Below are positions 1 through 7,986 of a stretch of DNA of 64,000 nucleotides, piece after piece. Source of the stretch: Flavobacterium sp. KS-LB2 (GTDB taxonomy: Bacteria > Bacteroidota > Bacteroidia > Flavobacteriales > Flavobacteriaceae); assembly GCF_036895565.1 (NCBI RefSeq), contig NZ_CP145904.1, positions 3,224,001-3,288,000 on the forward strand, in the 5' to 3' direction. The notes below the pieces were generated by a model that was not told the DNA's origin, did no database searches, and saw only the letters and a list, made by a program, of their open reading frames with translations. The translations under genes were made by a program, and so were the position numbers. Numbering within the stretch: position 1 is the first letter of the stretch; each line of letters opens with the position of its first letter.

Positions 1-293
1 TCGTAAACCTGACGTAAAATAGGTGCCATTTTTTTCGAAATCGTCCCCATTACCATTAGCATATCCGCTTGACGAGGAGAAAAACTCACTCTTTCAGAAC
101 CAAATCGTGCCAAATCGTAATGCGAAGCCATTGTTGCCATAAATTCAATCCCACAACAAGATGTTGCAAAAGGCAAAGGCCACAAAGAATTTGCACGAGC
201 CAATCCCACAACATCATTCAGCTTTGTAGCAAAGAAACCTTCACCAACAACGCCTTCCGGAGGGGCAACCATATTTATATTTGAATCACTCAT
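1..293 (-). CDS. nuoB: NADH-quinone oxidoreductase subunit B (3' part outside window)
   Basis: This is the first 97 residues of the NuoB subunit of respiratory complex I, which holds the terminal iron-sulfur cluster N2 at the junction with the quinone site. The start codon is at 291-293 and the frame stays open to the window edge. The translation carries the tandem cysteine motif ATSCCGIEF (Cys46-Cys47) and the motif RQADMLMVMGT, both typical of NuoB. It lies 72 bases downstream of nuoA on the same strand, the usual order at the head of a nuo operon. Only the N-terminal part is visible, so the remaining cluster cysteines cannot be checked. Confidence 0.95.
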   Translation of the reverse strand, partial: MSDSNINMVAPPEGVVGEGFFATKLNDVVGLARANSLWPLPFATSCCGIEFMATMASHYDLARFGSERVSFSPRQADMLMVMGTISKKMAPILRQVY

Positions 294-302
294 CTTTGTT
301 AA

Positions 303-328
303 ATTATGAATTATGAATTCTGAATTAC
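303..328. repeat. Heptamer micro-repeat between nuoA and nuoB
   Basis: The gap between nuoA and nuoB holds ATTATGA, ATTATGA and ATTCTGA directly in tandem, followed by ATTAC. It is one of several short period-7 tracts in intergenic gaps of this window. No promoter or terminator was recognised in it. Confidence 0.5.
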
Positions 329-365
329 AATGACATCATTTAAATTCAGCATTTAAAATAATTTT

Positions 366-731
366 TTATTCCCACTCTAATGCTTTCTTTTTGATGATGT
401 AGAAAAATCCCACCAAAAGCAACATCATAAAAATCACCATCTTAACCATTCCTTCCATACCCAATTCCTTGAAATTGATAGCCCATGGATACAAGAAAAT
501 CACCTCAACATCAAACAAAACAAACAAAATCGCCACAAGGAAATATTTAACCGAAAATGGAATTCTCGCATTCCCCACAGATTCAATCCCACATTCGAAG
601 TTTTTATCTTTTATTTCAGAAGATCTTTTAGGCCCTAATTTTCCAGAAACTAATATAGTTCCTACAACAAATCCTACAGCGAGGATAAACTGCATTAAAA
701 TTGGTATATAATTTAATTGATCGGATTGCAT
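366..731 (-). CDS. nuoA: NADH-quinone oxidoreductase subunit A
   Basis: NuoA is a small membrane subunit of complex I near the quinone-binding junction. The 121-residue product has the usual length and three predicted membrane helices (about residues 10-30, 63-85 and 95-113). It contains the family signature around FECGIES (about residues 46-52) followed by FSVKYFLVAILFVLFDVE, with the conserved acidic residues of the second helix. It is the first gene of the nuo operon here, upstream of nuoB, and a good promoter lies just in front of it. Confidence 0.95.
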   Translation of the reverse strand: MQSDQLNYIPILMQFILAVGFVVGTILVSGKLGPKRSSEIKDKNFECGIESVGNARIPFSVKYFLVAILFVLFDVEVIFLYPWAINFKELGMEGMVKMVIFMMLLLVGFFYIIKKKALEWE

Positions 732-762
732 AATATCGATTTTTTTGAATAAAACTAAGCCA

Positions 763-793
763 CAAAGATAACTTCCAAATTATTAAATAACAA
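763..793 (-). promoter_or_regulatory. Promoter of nuoA
   Basis: On the minus strand a TTG at 791-793 is followed after 20 bases by TATCTTTG (770-763), matching the Bacteroidetes TTG-N19-TAnnTTTG consensus. It would give a leader of roughly 25 bases before nuoA. Confidence 0.6.
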
Positions 794-960
794 TAAAAAC
801 TCAAAAATACATCGCAACTACAACGTTGTAAATTTACAATTTTTATTAATTATAAATAAGGAAAGATTTTTATATTAAGATGTGTTTAACGTTTAATCCA
901 TTTAACAATTCTAAAAAGCAGCTTCATAAATTACGAAAATGAGAAAAATATTGACTAAAA

Positions 961-994
961 AAAAAACGTTCCGAAATAAATCGGAACGTTTTTT
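961..994 (-). terminator. Intrinsic terminator after the cold-shock gene
   Basis: A perfect 13-base-pair stem (AAAAAACGTTCCG with its complement) surrounds an 8-base loop, with A and T runs on the two sides. It lies 38 bases beyond the stop of the cold-shock gene. The rest of 732-1031 is AT-rich and holds only the nuoA promoter. Confidence 0.8.
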
Positions 995-1031
995 AAACAT
1001 TCGTAGGCAAAAAAAATTAATTTTTTTATGC

Positions 1032-1226
1032 TTAGATCACTGCTACTTTCGCAGCAACTTTTCCTTTTCTTCCTTCTTCTTCTTCGTAGCTAACTCTGTC
1101 ACCTTCGCGTAATTCTTCCGCGTTGATTCCTGATGCATGAACAAAAATGTCTTTTCCTGTTTCTTCGTCTGTAATGAATCCGTAACCTTTAGACTCATTG
1201 AAAAATTTAACTGTACCTGTACGCAT
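1032..1226 (-). CDS. Cold-shock protein (CspA family)
   Basis: This is a 64-residue single-domain cold-shock protein, a single-stranded RNA/DNA binder that melts RNA structure. Both nucleic-acid-binding motifs are visible: KGYGFI (RNP1-like, about residues 13-18) and DIFVHAS (RNP2-like, about residues 26-32). Length and composition are normal for the family. It is monocistronic, with its own promoter element upstream and a strong terminator downstream. A longer overlapping open frame in the region lacks family features and was discarded. Confidence 0.95.
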   Translation of the reverse strand: MRTGTVKFFNESKGYGFITDEETGKDIFVHASGINAEELREGDRVSYEEEEGRKGKVAAKVAVI

Positions 1227-1255
1227 TGTAATAGTAATAATAATTTATAATGGAG

Positions 1256-1263
1256 CAAATGTA
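1256..1263 (-). promoter_or_regulatory. -7 element of the cold-shock gene
   Basis: The minus strand reads TACATTTG here, matching TAnnTTTG, about 30 bases before the start codon. No clear TTG partner was found at the usual distance. Confidence 0.45.
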
Positions 1264-1358
1264 ATATTTAATATAATACGAAAGACATTCTTCTCTTTTT
1301 ATTTTGTAAAAATATTGATATTCAACGTTTTCTAACAAATTTAAACGATAAACTACAA

Positions 1359-3104
1359 CTACACCAATTTTATATGCAGCTCTTTTAATTGAGAATCATC
1401 AATAGCTGAGGGAGCATCAATCATGACATCTCTTCCAGAATTGTTTTTTGGAAAAGCAATAAAATCACGAATCGTCTCCTGACCACCAAGAATTGCTACT
1501 AATCGATCCAATCCAAAAGCCAAACCTCCGTGCGGTGGTGCACCAAACTGGAACGCATCCATCAAGAATCCGAATTGAGCCTTCGCTTCTTCTTCGGTAA
1601 AGCCCAAATATTTAAACATCAATTGTTGTGTCGCTTTGTCGTGGATACGAATTGAACCTCCTCCAATTTCATTTCCATTTAAAACCATATCATAGGCATT
1701 AGCACGAACTTTCCCTGGATTTGTTTCCAACAAATGCATGTCTTCCGGTTTTGGCGAGGTAAACGGATGATGCATCGCATGATAACGACCGCTCTCTTCG
1801 TCAAATTCTAATAAAGGGAAATCAACCACCCAAAGTGGTGCAAATTCGGCTGGGTTTCTCAATCCTAATCGCGTAGCTAATTCCATACGCAATGCGCTTA
1901 ATTGTCCACGAGTTTTATCTGCAGGTCCAGAAAGCACAAAAATCATATCTCCTGCTTTGGCACCCGTAATTTTTGCCCATTGTCCTAAATCATCTTGATC
2001 ATAGAATTTATCTACTGATGACTTATACGTTCCATCATCATTACATTTCACATATACCATTCCTGACGCACCTACTTGAGGACGTTTTACCCAATCAATC
2101 AACCCATCAATTTCTTTACGAGTATAATTCCCTGCATTAGGAACAGCTATTCCAACCACTAATTCAGCAGCATTAAAAACAGGGAATTCTCTGTGTTGCG
2201 CCACTTCATTTAATTCACCAAACTCCATTCCGAAACGGATGTCTGGCTTATCATTTCCGTATGTTTTCATAGCATATTCGTAGGTAATTCTTGGGAATTT
2301 CTCTACTTCAATACCTTTTATTTCTTTCAGTAAATGCCTTGTCAATCCTTCAAAAACATTCAAGATATCTTCTTGCTCTACAAAAGCCATTTCACAATCG
2401 ATTTGTGTAAATTCCGGCTGTCTGTCTGCGCGTAAATCTTCGTCACGGAAACATTTCACGATTTGGAAATATTTATCCATTCCACCCACCATCAATAATT
2501 GCTTGAAGGTTTGAGGCGATTGTGGCAAAGCGTAAAACTGCCCTTCGTTCATTCGAGAAGGCACCACAAAATCTCTAGCACCTTCTGGAGTAGACTTAAT
2601 TAAATACGGTGTTTCAACTTCACAAAAATCCAAATCCGAAAGGTACTTGCGCACTTCCATCGCTACTTTATGACGAAACAGTAAACTATTTTTTACTGGA
2701 TTTCTTCTTATATCTAGGTAACGGTATTTCATTCTAATATCTTCGCCACCATCTGTCTCGTCCTCAATAGTAAAAGGAGGCGTAAGTGATGCGTTAAGAA
2801 TATTCAATTCTGTAACTAAAATTTCGATCTCACCCGTAGTCATGTTTTTATTTTTGGCTTCGCGCTCAATAACAGTTCCTTTTACCTGAATTACAAATTC
2901 ACGGCCAAGAGTTTTAGCTAATTCAAAAACAGACTTTTCTGAACGACCTTCATCAAAAATTAATTGTGTAATTCCATAACGGTCGCGTAAATCAACCCAA
3001 TTCATAAATCCTTTATCGCGTGATTTTTGAACCCATCCCGCAAGTGTAACTTCTGTATTAATATGTGAGGCATTCAACTCGCCGCAGTTATGACTTCTAT
3101 ACAT
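1359..3104 (-). CDS. aspS: Aspartate--tRNA ligase
   Basis: AspRS charges tRNA-Asp in the cytoplasm. The 581-residue product has the bacterial architecture: an N-terminal OB-fold anticodon-binding domain (about residues 1-110), a class II catalytic core, and a GAD insertion (about 290-410). Class II motifs are visible: FCEVETPYL (motif 1 region), [18 protein letters not shown] (motif 2), and [15 protein letters not shown] near the C terminus (motif 3). The length agrees with bacterial AspRS. The first ATG fits the family N terminus ([14 protein letters not shown]) and has a promoter element about 40 bases upstream. Confidence 0.97.
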   Translation of the reverse strand: MYRSHNCGELNASHINTEVTLAGWVQKSRDKGFMNWVDLRDRYGITQLIFDEGRSEKSVFELAKTLGREFVIQVKGTVIEREAKNKNMTTGEIEILVTELNILNASLTPPFTIEDETDGGEDIRMKYRYLDIRRNPVKNSLLFRHKVAMEVRKYLSDLDFCEVETPYLIKSTPEGARDFVVPSRMNEGQFYALPQSPQTFKQLLMVGGMDKYFQIVKCFRDEDLRADRQPEFTQIDCEMAFVEQEDILNVFEGLTRHLLKEIKGIEVEKFPRITYEYAMKTYGNDKPDIRFGMEFGELNEVAQHREFPVFNAAELVVGIAVPNAGNYTRKEIDGLIDWVKRPQVGASGMVYVKCNDDGTYKSSVDKFYDQDDLGQWAKITGAKAGDMIFVLSGPADKTRGQLSALRMELATRLGLRNPAEFAPLWVVDFPLLEFDEESGRYHAMHHPFTSPKPEDMHLLETNPGKVRANAYDMVLNGNEIGGGSIRIHDKATQQLMFKYLGFTEEEAKAQFGFLMDAFQFGAPPHGGLAFGLDRLVAILGGQETIRDFIAFPKNNSGRDVMIDAPSAIDDSQLKELHIKLV

Positions 3105-3144
3105 GATTCTAATTTTAGATTATTTTGCCCTTTGGACACGGGTG

Positions 3145-3152
3145 CAAATTTA
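3145..3152 (-). promoter_or_regulatory. -7 element of aspS
   Basis: The minus strand reads TAAATTTG, followed by C, about 40 bases before the aspS start. No TTG at the preferred distance was found. Confidence 0.45.
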
Positions 3153-3290
3153 GGACTAATTATCAATAATGAATTGAGAAATAAGAAATTTTAGCGCTTG
3201 GTTTTCTCTTAAACTTTATTTCCAATGTTAAGTTTTACTTCAATGTTACCAAATTGTTAACTTAAAGTTTTTTTATTGTAAAATGTTTTA

Positions 3291-3298
3291 TATATTTG
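3291..3298 (+). promoter_or_regulatory. -7 element of the small exported protein gene
   Basis: TATATTTG lies 32 bases before the ATG at 3331 and matches TAnnTTTG. Confidence 0.4.
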
Positions 3299-3330
3299 TT
3301 AAGCTAATATGAATTTAAAATCCCAACGAT

Positions 3331-3678
3331 ATGAAAAAATATATAATCTTAACCGCATTAATCTTCTCAGGAATAGCATTTGCTCAAGAAAATAATCCAC
3401 AATTAGAAGCTGTGGGTGAATTAGTAAAAACAACATACTACTTTGAAAACGGAAATGTACAACAAGAAGGTTTCTTCAAAAACGGAAAACTGGAAGGTAC
3501 TTGGACTTCATACGATACAAATGGCAACAAATTATCAGTTGCTAATTATAAAAATGGGGAAAAAACTGGAAAATGGTTTTTCTGGAATGGTAACAACTTA
3601 AGTGAAGTAGATTATTCCAATAGTAGAATTGCTTCAGTAAAAACCTGGAAACAAGATGCATTAGTCAATAGAGACTAA
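3331..3678 (+). CDS. Small exported MORN-repeat (YwqK-like) protein
   Basis: The 115-residue product begins with a cleavable signal peptide (MKKYIILTALIFSGIAFAQ). The mature part contains MORN/YwqK-type repeats: YFENGNVQQEGFFKNGKLEGTW, SYDTNGNKLSVANYKNGEKTGKW and FFWNGNNLSEVDY. Such repeats form beta-hairpin stacks; in databases the family is often labelled 'YwqK family antitoxin', but no toxin is adjacent here and that label should not be taken as function. The gene stands alone between aspS (divergent) and a strong terminator. Its role is unknown; an envelope location is inferred from the signal peptide. Confidence 0.85.
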   Translation: MKKYIILTALIFSGIAFAQENNPQLEAVGELVKTTYYFENGNVQQEGFFKNGKLEGTWTSYDTNGNKLSVANYKNGEKTGKWFFWNGNNLSEVDYSNSRIASVKTWKQDALVNRD

Positions 3679-3696
3679 AAAAATCGTTAAAAACAT

Positions 3697-3731
3697 AAAA
3701 AAAGCTTCCGCAAATTTCGGAAGCTTTTTTT
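3697..3731 (+). terminator. Intrinsic terminator after the MORN-repeat gene
   Basis: AAGCTTCCG and CGGAAGCTT form the core of a stem extended by A and T runs, 18 bases after the stop codon at 3678. Confidence 0.8.
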
Positions 3732-3887
3732 ATTTCTAATTTTGAAAGCGTAAAGCTGGCTTTCTTCTATTGTAACAATGAATTTTGAATTAAAAATTCA
3801 TATTCAAACCTATTTTTATAAATAGTCGTATTCCTGAATTGCTTTTTAAAAACCCGAACTCAATTCTCGTTTCTATATTCATTTTTA

Positions 3888-3934
3888 AACAAAAAAAGCA
3901 AAAGATTAAATCTTAATCCTTTGCTTTTTTTGTT
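3888..3934 (-). terminator. Terminator at the end of the galactose operon
   Basis: A 47-base hairpin has a 15-pair outer stem (AACAAAAAAAGCAAA with its complement), one A-C mismatch, a 5-pair inner stem and a 5-base loop. It lies 16 bases beyond the stop of the symporter gene and would end the operon. Confidence 0.8.
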
Positions 3935-3950
3935 TAATCCATGAACCTTT

Positions 3951-5621
3951 TTACCAAAAGATCGTATAAAATGCAGCGATCAATGACAAAACGATCAACA
4001 TTCCTACTGTAAACGCAGGACTCATTTTAAACATAGTACGATCAATTTCAAGTCCATTGGTTTTAACGCCTCTTGAGGTTTCAAACAAACTAATGCTCAC
4101 CATACCAATCACACAAATCAAGAAAACAAATCCCATGCGGTCAATAAACGGAATTTCATACAAACCGTCTGCGTTTTGTACTGCAAACCCAGTTGAATAT
4201 AAAAATGACAAATCAACAACAGCTGGCATAAATTTGAAAGCAAGCGATAGTAAGAAACCACCAATAGTAGCAAACAAAGCCGCGTTTGAAGTTGTTTTTT
4301 TCCAAAAGAAACCAAGAATAAACATAGCAAAAACTCCTGGACTTACAAAACCTGTATACTCTTGAATATACTGAAATCCTCCTTTTTTATCAATTCCTAA
4401 AAACGGCGCTACAACCACAGCTACAAGCATAGCTACGATGATGGCCTTTTGACCAACGTTCACTAATTTTTTCTCATCGGCATCCACATTTAGTTTTGTT
4501 TTGTAAATGTCTAGTGTAAAAATGGTCGCAATACTATTGGCCTTACCTGCTAATGAAGCCACAATAGCCGCTGTAAGTGCCGCAAAAGACAATCCTTTTA
4601 AACCTACTGGAAGTAAATTCAATAAAACGGGATACGCACGATCTGGATTTAAAGATCCGTCTTGAAGCATTTCGGAACCAAAATAGCCTTTTTGATACAG
4701 CACAAAAGCTGCAATTCCTGGTAAAACCACAATTATTGGCATTAATAATTTTAAGAATGCGGCAAATAAAATTCCGTTTCGCGCAGTTTTAATATCCGCG
4801 CCTAACGCTCTTTGTGTGATGTATTGGTTACATCCCCAATAATTCAAATTGATAATTAACATTCCTCCAATTAGTACAGACAAACCAGGCAAATCCATAT
4901 AATTAGGATTTGTTTTTTCAAAAATCATATGAAAATGATCATTTGCCTCCGTAGTCATTAGATTGAAACCATTAATAACACCTGTTGTGCCAAACTCTTC
5001 GGCTACTAAATTAAGTGCCAAATAAGTAGTCACTAATCCTCCTAAAATCAAAAAGAATACCTGAATAACATCAGTGTAACCTATTACTTTCATACCGCCA
5101 AGCGTAATCATTACCGCGAAGAACGCTAAAAAAATCATACATAAAGTCAAATTCAAACCTGAAATACTACTGATTGCCAAAGCGCCTAAATACAAGATCG
5201 AAGTTAGGTTTACCAAAACGTACAATAACAGCCAAAATACCGCCATAATCATCGCAACATTACTATTGTACCTTTGATTCAGGTATTGTGGCATGGTAAA
5301 AATTTTATTTTTTAAGTACACAGGTATAAAAAAGATAGCGACTATAATTAGCGTAAAAGCGGCCATCCACTCGTAGGTAGCAATGGCCAATCCCATCTTG
5401 AAACCACTACCGCTCATTCCTATAAATTGTTCGGCACTGATGTTACTCGCAATTAACGAAGCTCCAATGGCCCACCATGTGAGTGATCCTTCGGCTAAAA
5501 AATAATCTTTACTACTGGTTTCTTCCTTTTTCTTTTTGCGATAAATCCAAACTCCATAACTCACAATTAAGATGAAGTAAAAGAAAAATACAATGTAATC
5601 TTGGGTTGCTAATGTTTGCAT
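3951..5621 (-). CDS. Sodium/sugar symporter (SSS family), likely galactose uptake
   Basis: The 556-residue inner-membrane protein has about 14 hydrophobic helices and the solute:sodium symporter pattern, for example SLIASNISAEQFIGMSGSG (about residues 55-73), followed by GGMKVIGYTDVIQV (about 174-187) and ALTAAIVASLAGKANSIATIFTLDIY (about 347-372). This is the vSGLT type, which moves a sugar with sodium. It is the last gene of the galactan operon, 3 bases after galT, so galactose is the expected substrate. That assignment rests on context; a related hexose cannot be excluded. Confidence 0.88.
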   Translation of the reverse strand: MQTLATQDYIVFFFYFILIVSYGVWIYRKKKKEETSSKDYFLAEGSLTWWAIGASLIASNISAEQFIGMSGSGFKMGLAIATYEWMAAFTLIIVAIFFIPVYLKNKIFTMPQYLNQRYNSNVAMIMAVFWLLLYVLVNLTSILYLGALAISSISGLNLTLCMIFLAFFAVMITLGGMKVIGYTDVIQVFFLILGGLVTTYLALNLVAEEFGTTGVINGFNLMTTEANDHFHMIFEKTNPNYMDLPGLSVLIGGMLIINLNYWGCNQYITQRALGADIKTARNGILFAAFLKLLMPIIVVLPGIAAFVLYQKGYFGSEMLQDGSLNPDRAYPVLLNLLPVGLKGLSFAALTAAIVASLAGKANSIATIFTLDIYKTKLNVDADEKKLVNVGQKAIIVAMLVAVVVAPFLGIDKKGGFQYIQEYTGFVSPGVFAMFILGFFWKKTTSNAALFATIGGFLLSLAFKFMPAVVDLSFLYSTGFAVQNADGLYEIPFIDRMGFVFLICVIGMVSISLFETSRGVKTNGLEIDRTMFKMSPAFTVGMLIVLSLIAAFYTIFW

Positions 5622-5624
5622 TGG

Positions 5625-6692
5625 TTAGATAGTTTTTGGTTTTTGGTTGGTTTTATAGTGAATTATTGGTAATGCTCTCAAAATGGCCGCGCTTTTCTCC
5701 GGTGTGATGTCGCGTTGCGATTCGCCCATCATTTCGTATCCTACCATAAATTTTTTAACCGTAGCTGAGCGCAACAATGGTGGGTAAAAATGCATGTGAA
5801 AATGCCATTCCTGATGCGCATCCCCATCTGTTGGCGACTGATGTATTCCTGACGAATACGGAAAAGAAGTTTCGAAAAGATTATCATATTTGGTTGTCAA
5901 CTGTTTCAGTATTAGCGCAAAATCAGCGACTTCGGCTTTGGTAAAATTAGTTATTTTATTGACATTTTGCTTACTAATAATCATCGTTTCATACGGCCAA
6001 ATTGCCCAAAAGGGAACTAAAGCCACAAAATTGTCGTTTTCTATCACTATTCGTTCCTGAGAACGCAACTCTTCCTGCACATAATCTTGTAAAAGGGTGC
6101 TCTGGTATTGGTCCCAATATTTCTTTAAACTAACCTGCGTTTTTTCTACCTGTGTTGGCAAAGACGATTGCGCCCAAATTTGCCCATGCGGATGCGGATT
6201 ACTGCACCCCATAACACTGCCTTTGTTTTCAAAAATCTGCACATGATTAATGTACGGCACAGCACCAAGATCTTTGTACTCGTGTTGCCAAGTTTGGATT
6301 ATATTTTCAATTTCATGCACCTCCATTTCGGGCAAGGTCAAATGATGCTTAGGCGAAAAACAAACTACTCTCGAAATTCCTCTTTCTGGTCTGGCTTTAA
6401 AAAATCGCTCGTTTTGATCTTCTTCAAAATTGATTTCTTCTTGTTTTAAAGCAGCAAAGTCGTTCTCAAAAACAAATGCTTTTTCATAATTTGGGTTTTG
6501 TTCTCCGTTGGCACGAAGGTTTCCGGGACACAAATAACAAGTAGGATCGTATTTGGGTAATTCTTGAGTTGCAATAGTTTCATTTTGCCCTTGCCACGGG
6601 CGTTTAGAGCGATGCGGCGACACCAAAACCCATTCGTTAATTAATGGATTAAAGCGTCTGTGTGGATCTTCGTTTATGTCAAAATTCTTCAT
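5625..6692 (-). CDS. galT: UDP-glucose--hexose-1-phosphate uridylyltransferase
   Basis: GalT exchanges galactose-1-phosphate with UDP-glucose in the Leloir pathway. The 355-residue protein has the active-site motif NPHPHGQIW (about residues 162-170, with the HPH nucleophile), the metal-binding CYLCPGN (about 52-58) and the C-terminal histidine cluster EWHFHMHFYPP. The length is that of class I GalT. The gene sits between galK (65-base gap) and the symporter (3-base gap) on the same strand, consistent with one operon. Confidence 0.96.
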   Translation of the reverse strand: MKNFDINEDPHRRFNPLINEWVLVSPHRSKRPWQGQNETIATQELPKYDPTCYLCPGNLRANGEQNPNYEKAFVFENDFAALKQEEINFEEDQNERFFKARPERGISRVVCFSPKHHLTLPEMEVHEIENIIQTWQHEYKDLGAVPYINHVQIFENKGSVMGCSNPHPHGQIWAQSSLPTQVEKTQVSLKKYWDQYQSTLLQDYVQEELRSQERIVIENDNFVALVPFWAIWPYETMIISKQNVNKITNFTKAEVADFALILKQLTTKYDNLFETSFPYSSGIHQSPTDGDAHQEWHFHMHFYPPLLRSATVKKFMVGYEMMGESQRDITPEKSAAILRALPIIHYKTNQKPKTI

Positions 6693-6757
6693 TCTTTATG
6701 TTATAATTTTAATCTCAAACTGTGAGATGTAATTTTAGATAGCTGTTCTTTTCAAAA

Positions 6758-7933
6758 TTAAGAAACAATTGTTTCGTATAAACTTGTTCCGTTTCCGATT
6801 TTAACATCATAAATCTTTAAGTCAATTCCAAAAGCTGTTTTGTAACCTTGTACTAATTTCGATTTTATTGTCTCTTCTTCTCCTTTTTTAATCAAATTAA
6901 TGGTGCAACCGCCAAAACCACCTCCCATCAAACGAGAACCTACTACTGCTTTTTCATTTTTGACAAAATCAACTAAGTAATCTAACTCATCACAACTTAC
7001 TTCGTATTCTTTTGACAATCCTGCGTGCGTTTCAAACATCAGCTGCCCCAACGTTTCAATAGCACCTTGATCTAGCGCAGCACAAGCTAAAGCTACGCGT
7101 TGGATTTCTTTCACCACAAAGGAGCATCTTTTAAAAACATTAGGACTCATCACATTTTGCAGTTGTTGCACCTGTTCCAAACTACAATCTCTAAAACTAC
7201 TAATTTCGGGGAAATTATTTTTTAAAATCGCTAAACCTTCCTCACATTGCTGTCTTCTTTGATTGTAAGCTGAAGTCATCAACGAATGTTTAACATTTGA
7301 ATCAAACAAAATGAGTGCATATTCATTAAAATCGGCTTTGTGATATTCGAATTCTAAAGTTTTACAATCAATTTTAATCACTTGATTTTCGAGTCCCATT
7401 ACACTCGAAAACTGGTCCATGATACCACAATTAATTCCAACCCAATGCTCAGCTTTTTGGCCCATAAGCGCGATATCGACAGGTTTTATTTGCAACTGGA
7501 AAAGCGCATTGATACCGTATAAAAATCCGCATTCTAAAGCAGCCGATGAAGACAAACCGGAACCAACCGGAATAGTACTGCTAAATACACAATTGAAACC
7601 TTCGAAATTAAATCCATTATCTTGCAGTTGTTTGACCACACCTAAAAGGTAATTTGTCCAAACCACTTCGCTCAGCCTAACTTTTGCCGTAAGGTCAACT
7701 ACCATTTCTTCATTCAAATCCAAGGCTATAATATTAGATTCGTTCGAATTGTTTTTGGAAAAAGCAAAGCAAATAATCTTATCAATGGCAGCGGGCAAAA
7801 CATAGCCATCATTATAATCAATATGCTCTCCGATGATATTAATTCGACCTGGAGAAAGCACTACTTTTTCTGGAGTCGAACCAAATTTTTCCTGAAAAAA
7901 AGCACTCGTTTTTTGTATCACTACATCATTCAT
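6758..7933 (-). CDS. galK: Galactokinase
   Basis: GalK phosphorylates alpha-galactose to galactose-1-phosphate. The 391-residue protein shows the three GHMP-kinase motifs: PGRINIIGEHIDYNDG (about residues 28-43), the ATP-binding PVGSGLSSSAALE (about 118-130), and GGGFGGCTINL near the C terminus (about 342-352). The start MNDVVIQKTSAFFQEKFG agrees with other galactokinases. It lies 53 bases after the beta-galactosidase gene and 65 bases before galT in the galactan operon. Confidence 0.96.
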   Translation of the reverse strand: MNDVVIQKTSAFFQEKFGSTPEKVVLSPGRINIIGEHIDYNDGYVLPAAIDKIICFAFSKNNSNESNIIALDLNEEMVVDLTAKVRLSEVVWTNYLLGVVKQLQDNGFNFEGFNCVFSSTIPVGSGLSSSAALECGFLYGINALFQLQIKPVDIALMGQKAEHWVGINCGIMDQFSSVMGLENQVIKIDCKTLEFEYHKADFNEYALILFDSNVKHSLMTSAYNQRRQQCEEGLAILKNNFPEISSFRDCSLEQVQQLQNVMSPNVFKRCSFVVKEIQRVALACAALDQGAIETLGQLMFETHAGLSKEYEVSCDELDYLVDFVKNEKAVVGSRLMGGGFGGCTINLIKKGEEETIKSKLVQGYKTAFGIDLKIYDVKIGNGTSLYETIVS

Positions 7934-7986
7934 AAACTTCTTATTTTATTGTATTATTGGCCTGCTACGCCTTTTACTTGGATTAA

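Noticed and set aside
1043..1258. Longer open frame overlapping the cold-shock gene
   Set aside because: It is a shifted frame of the cold-shock gene and includes its promoter element; no family features.
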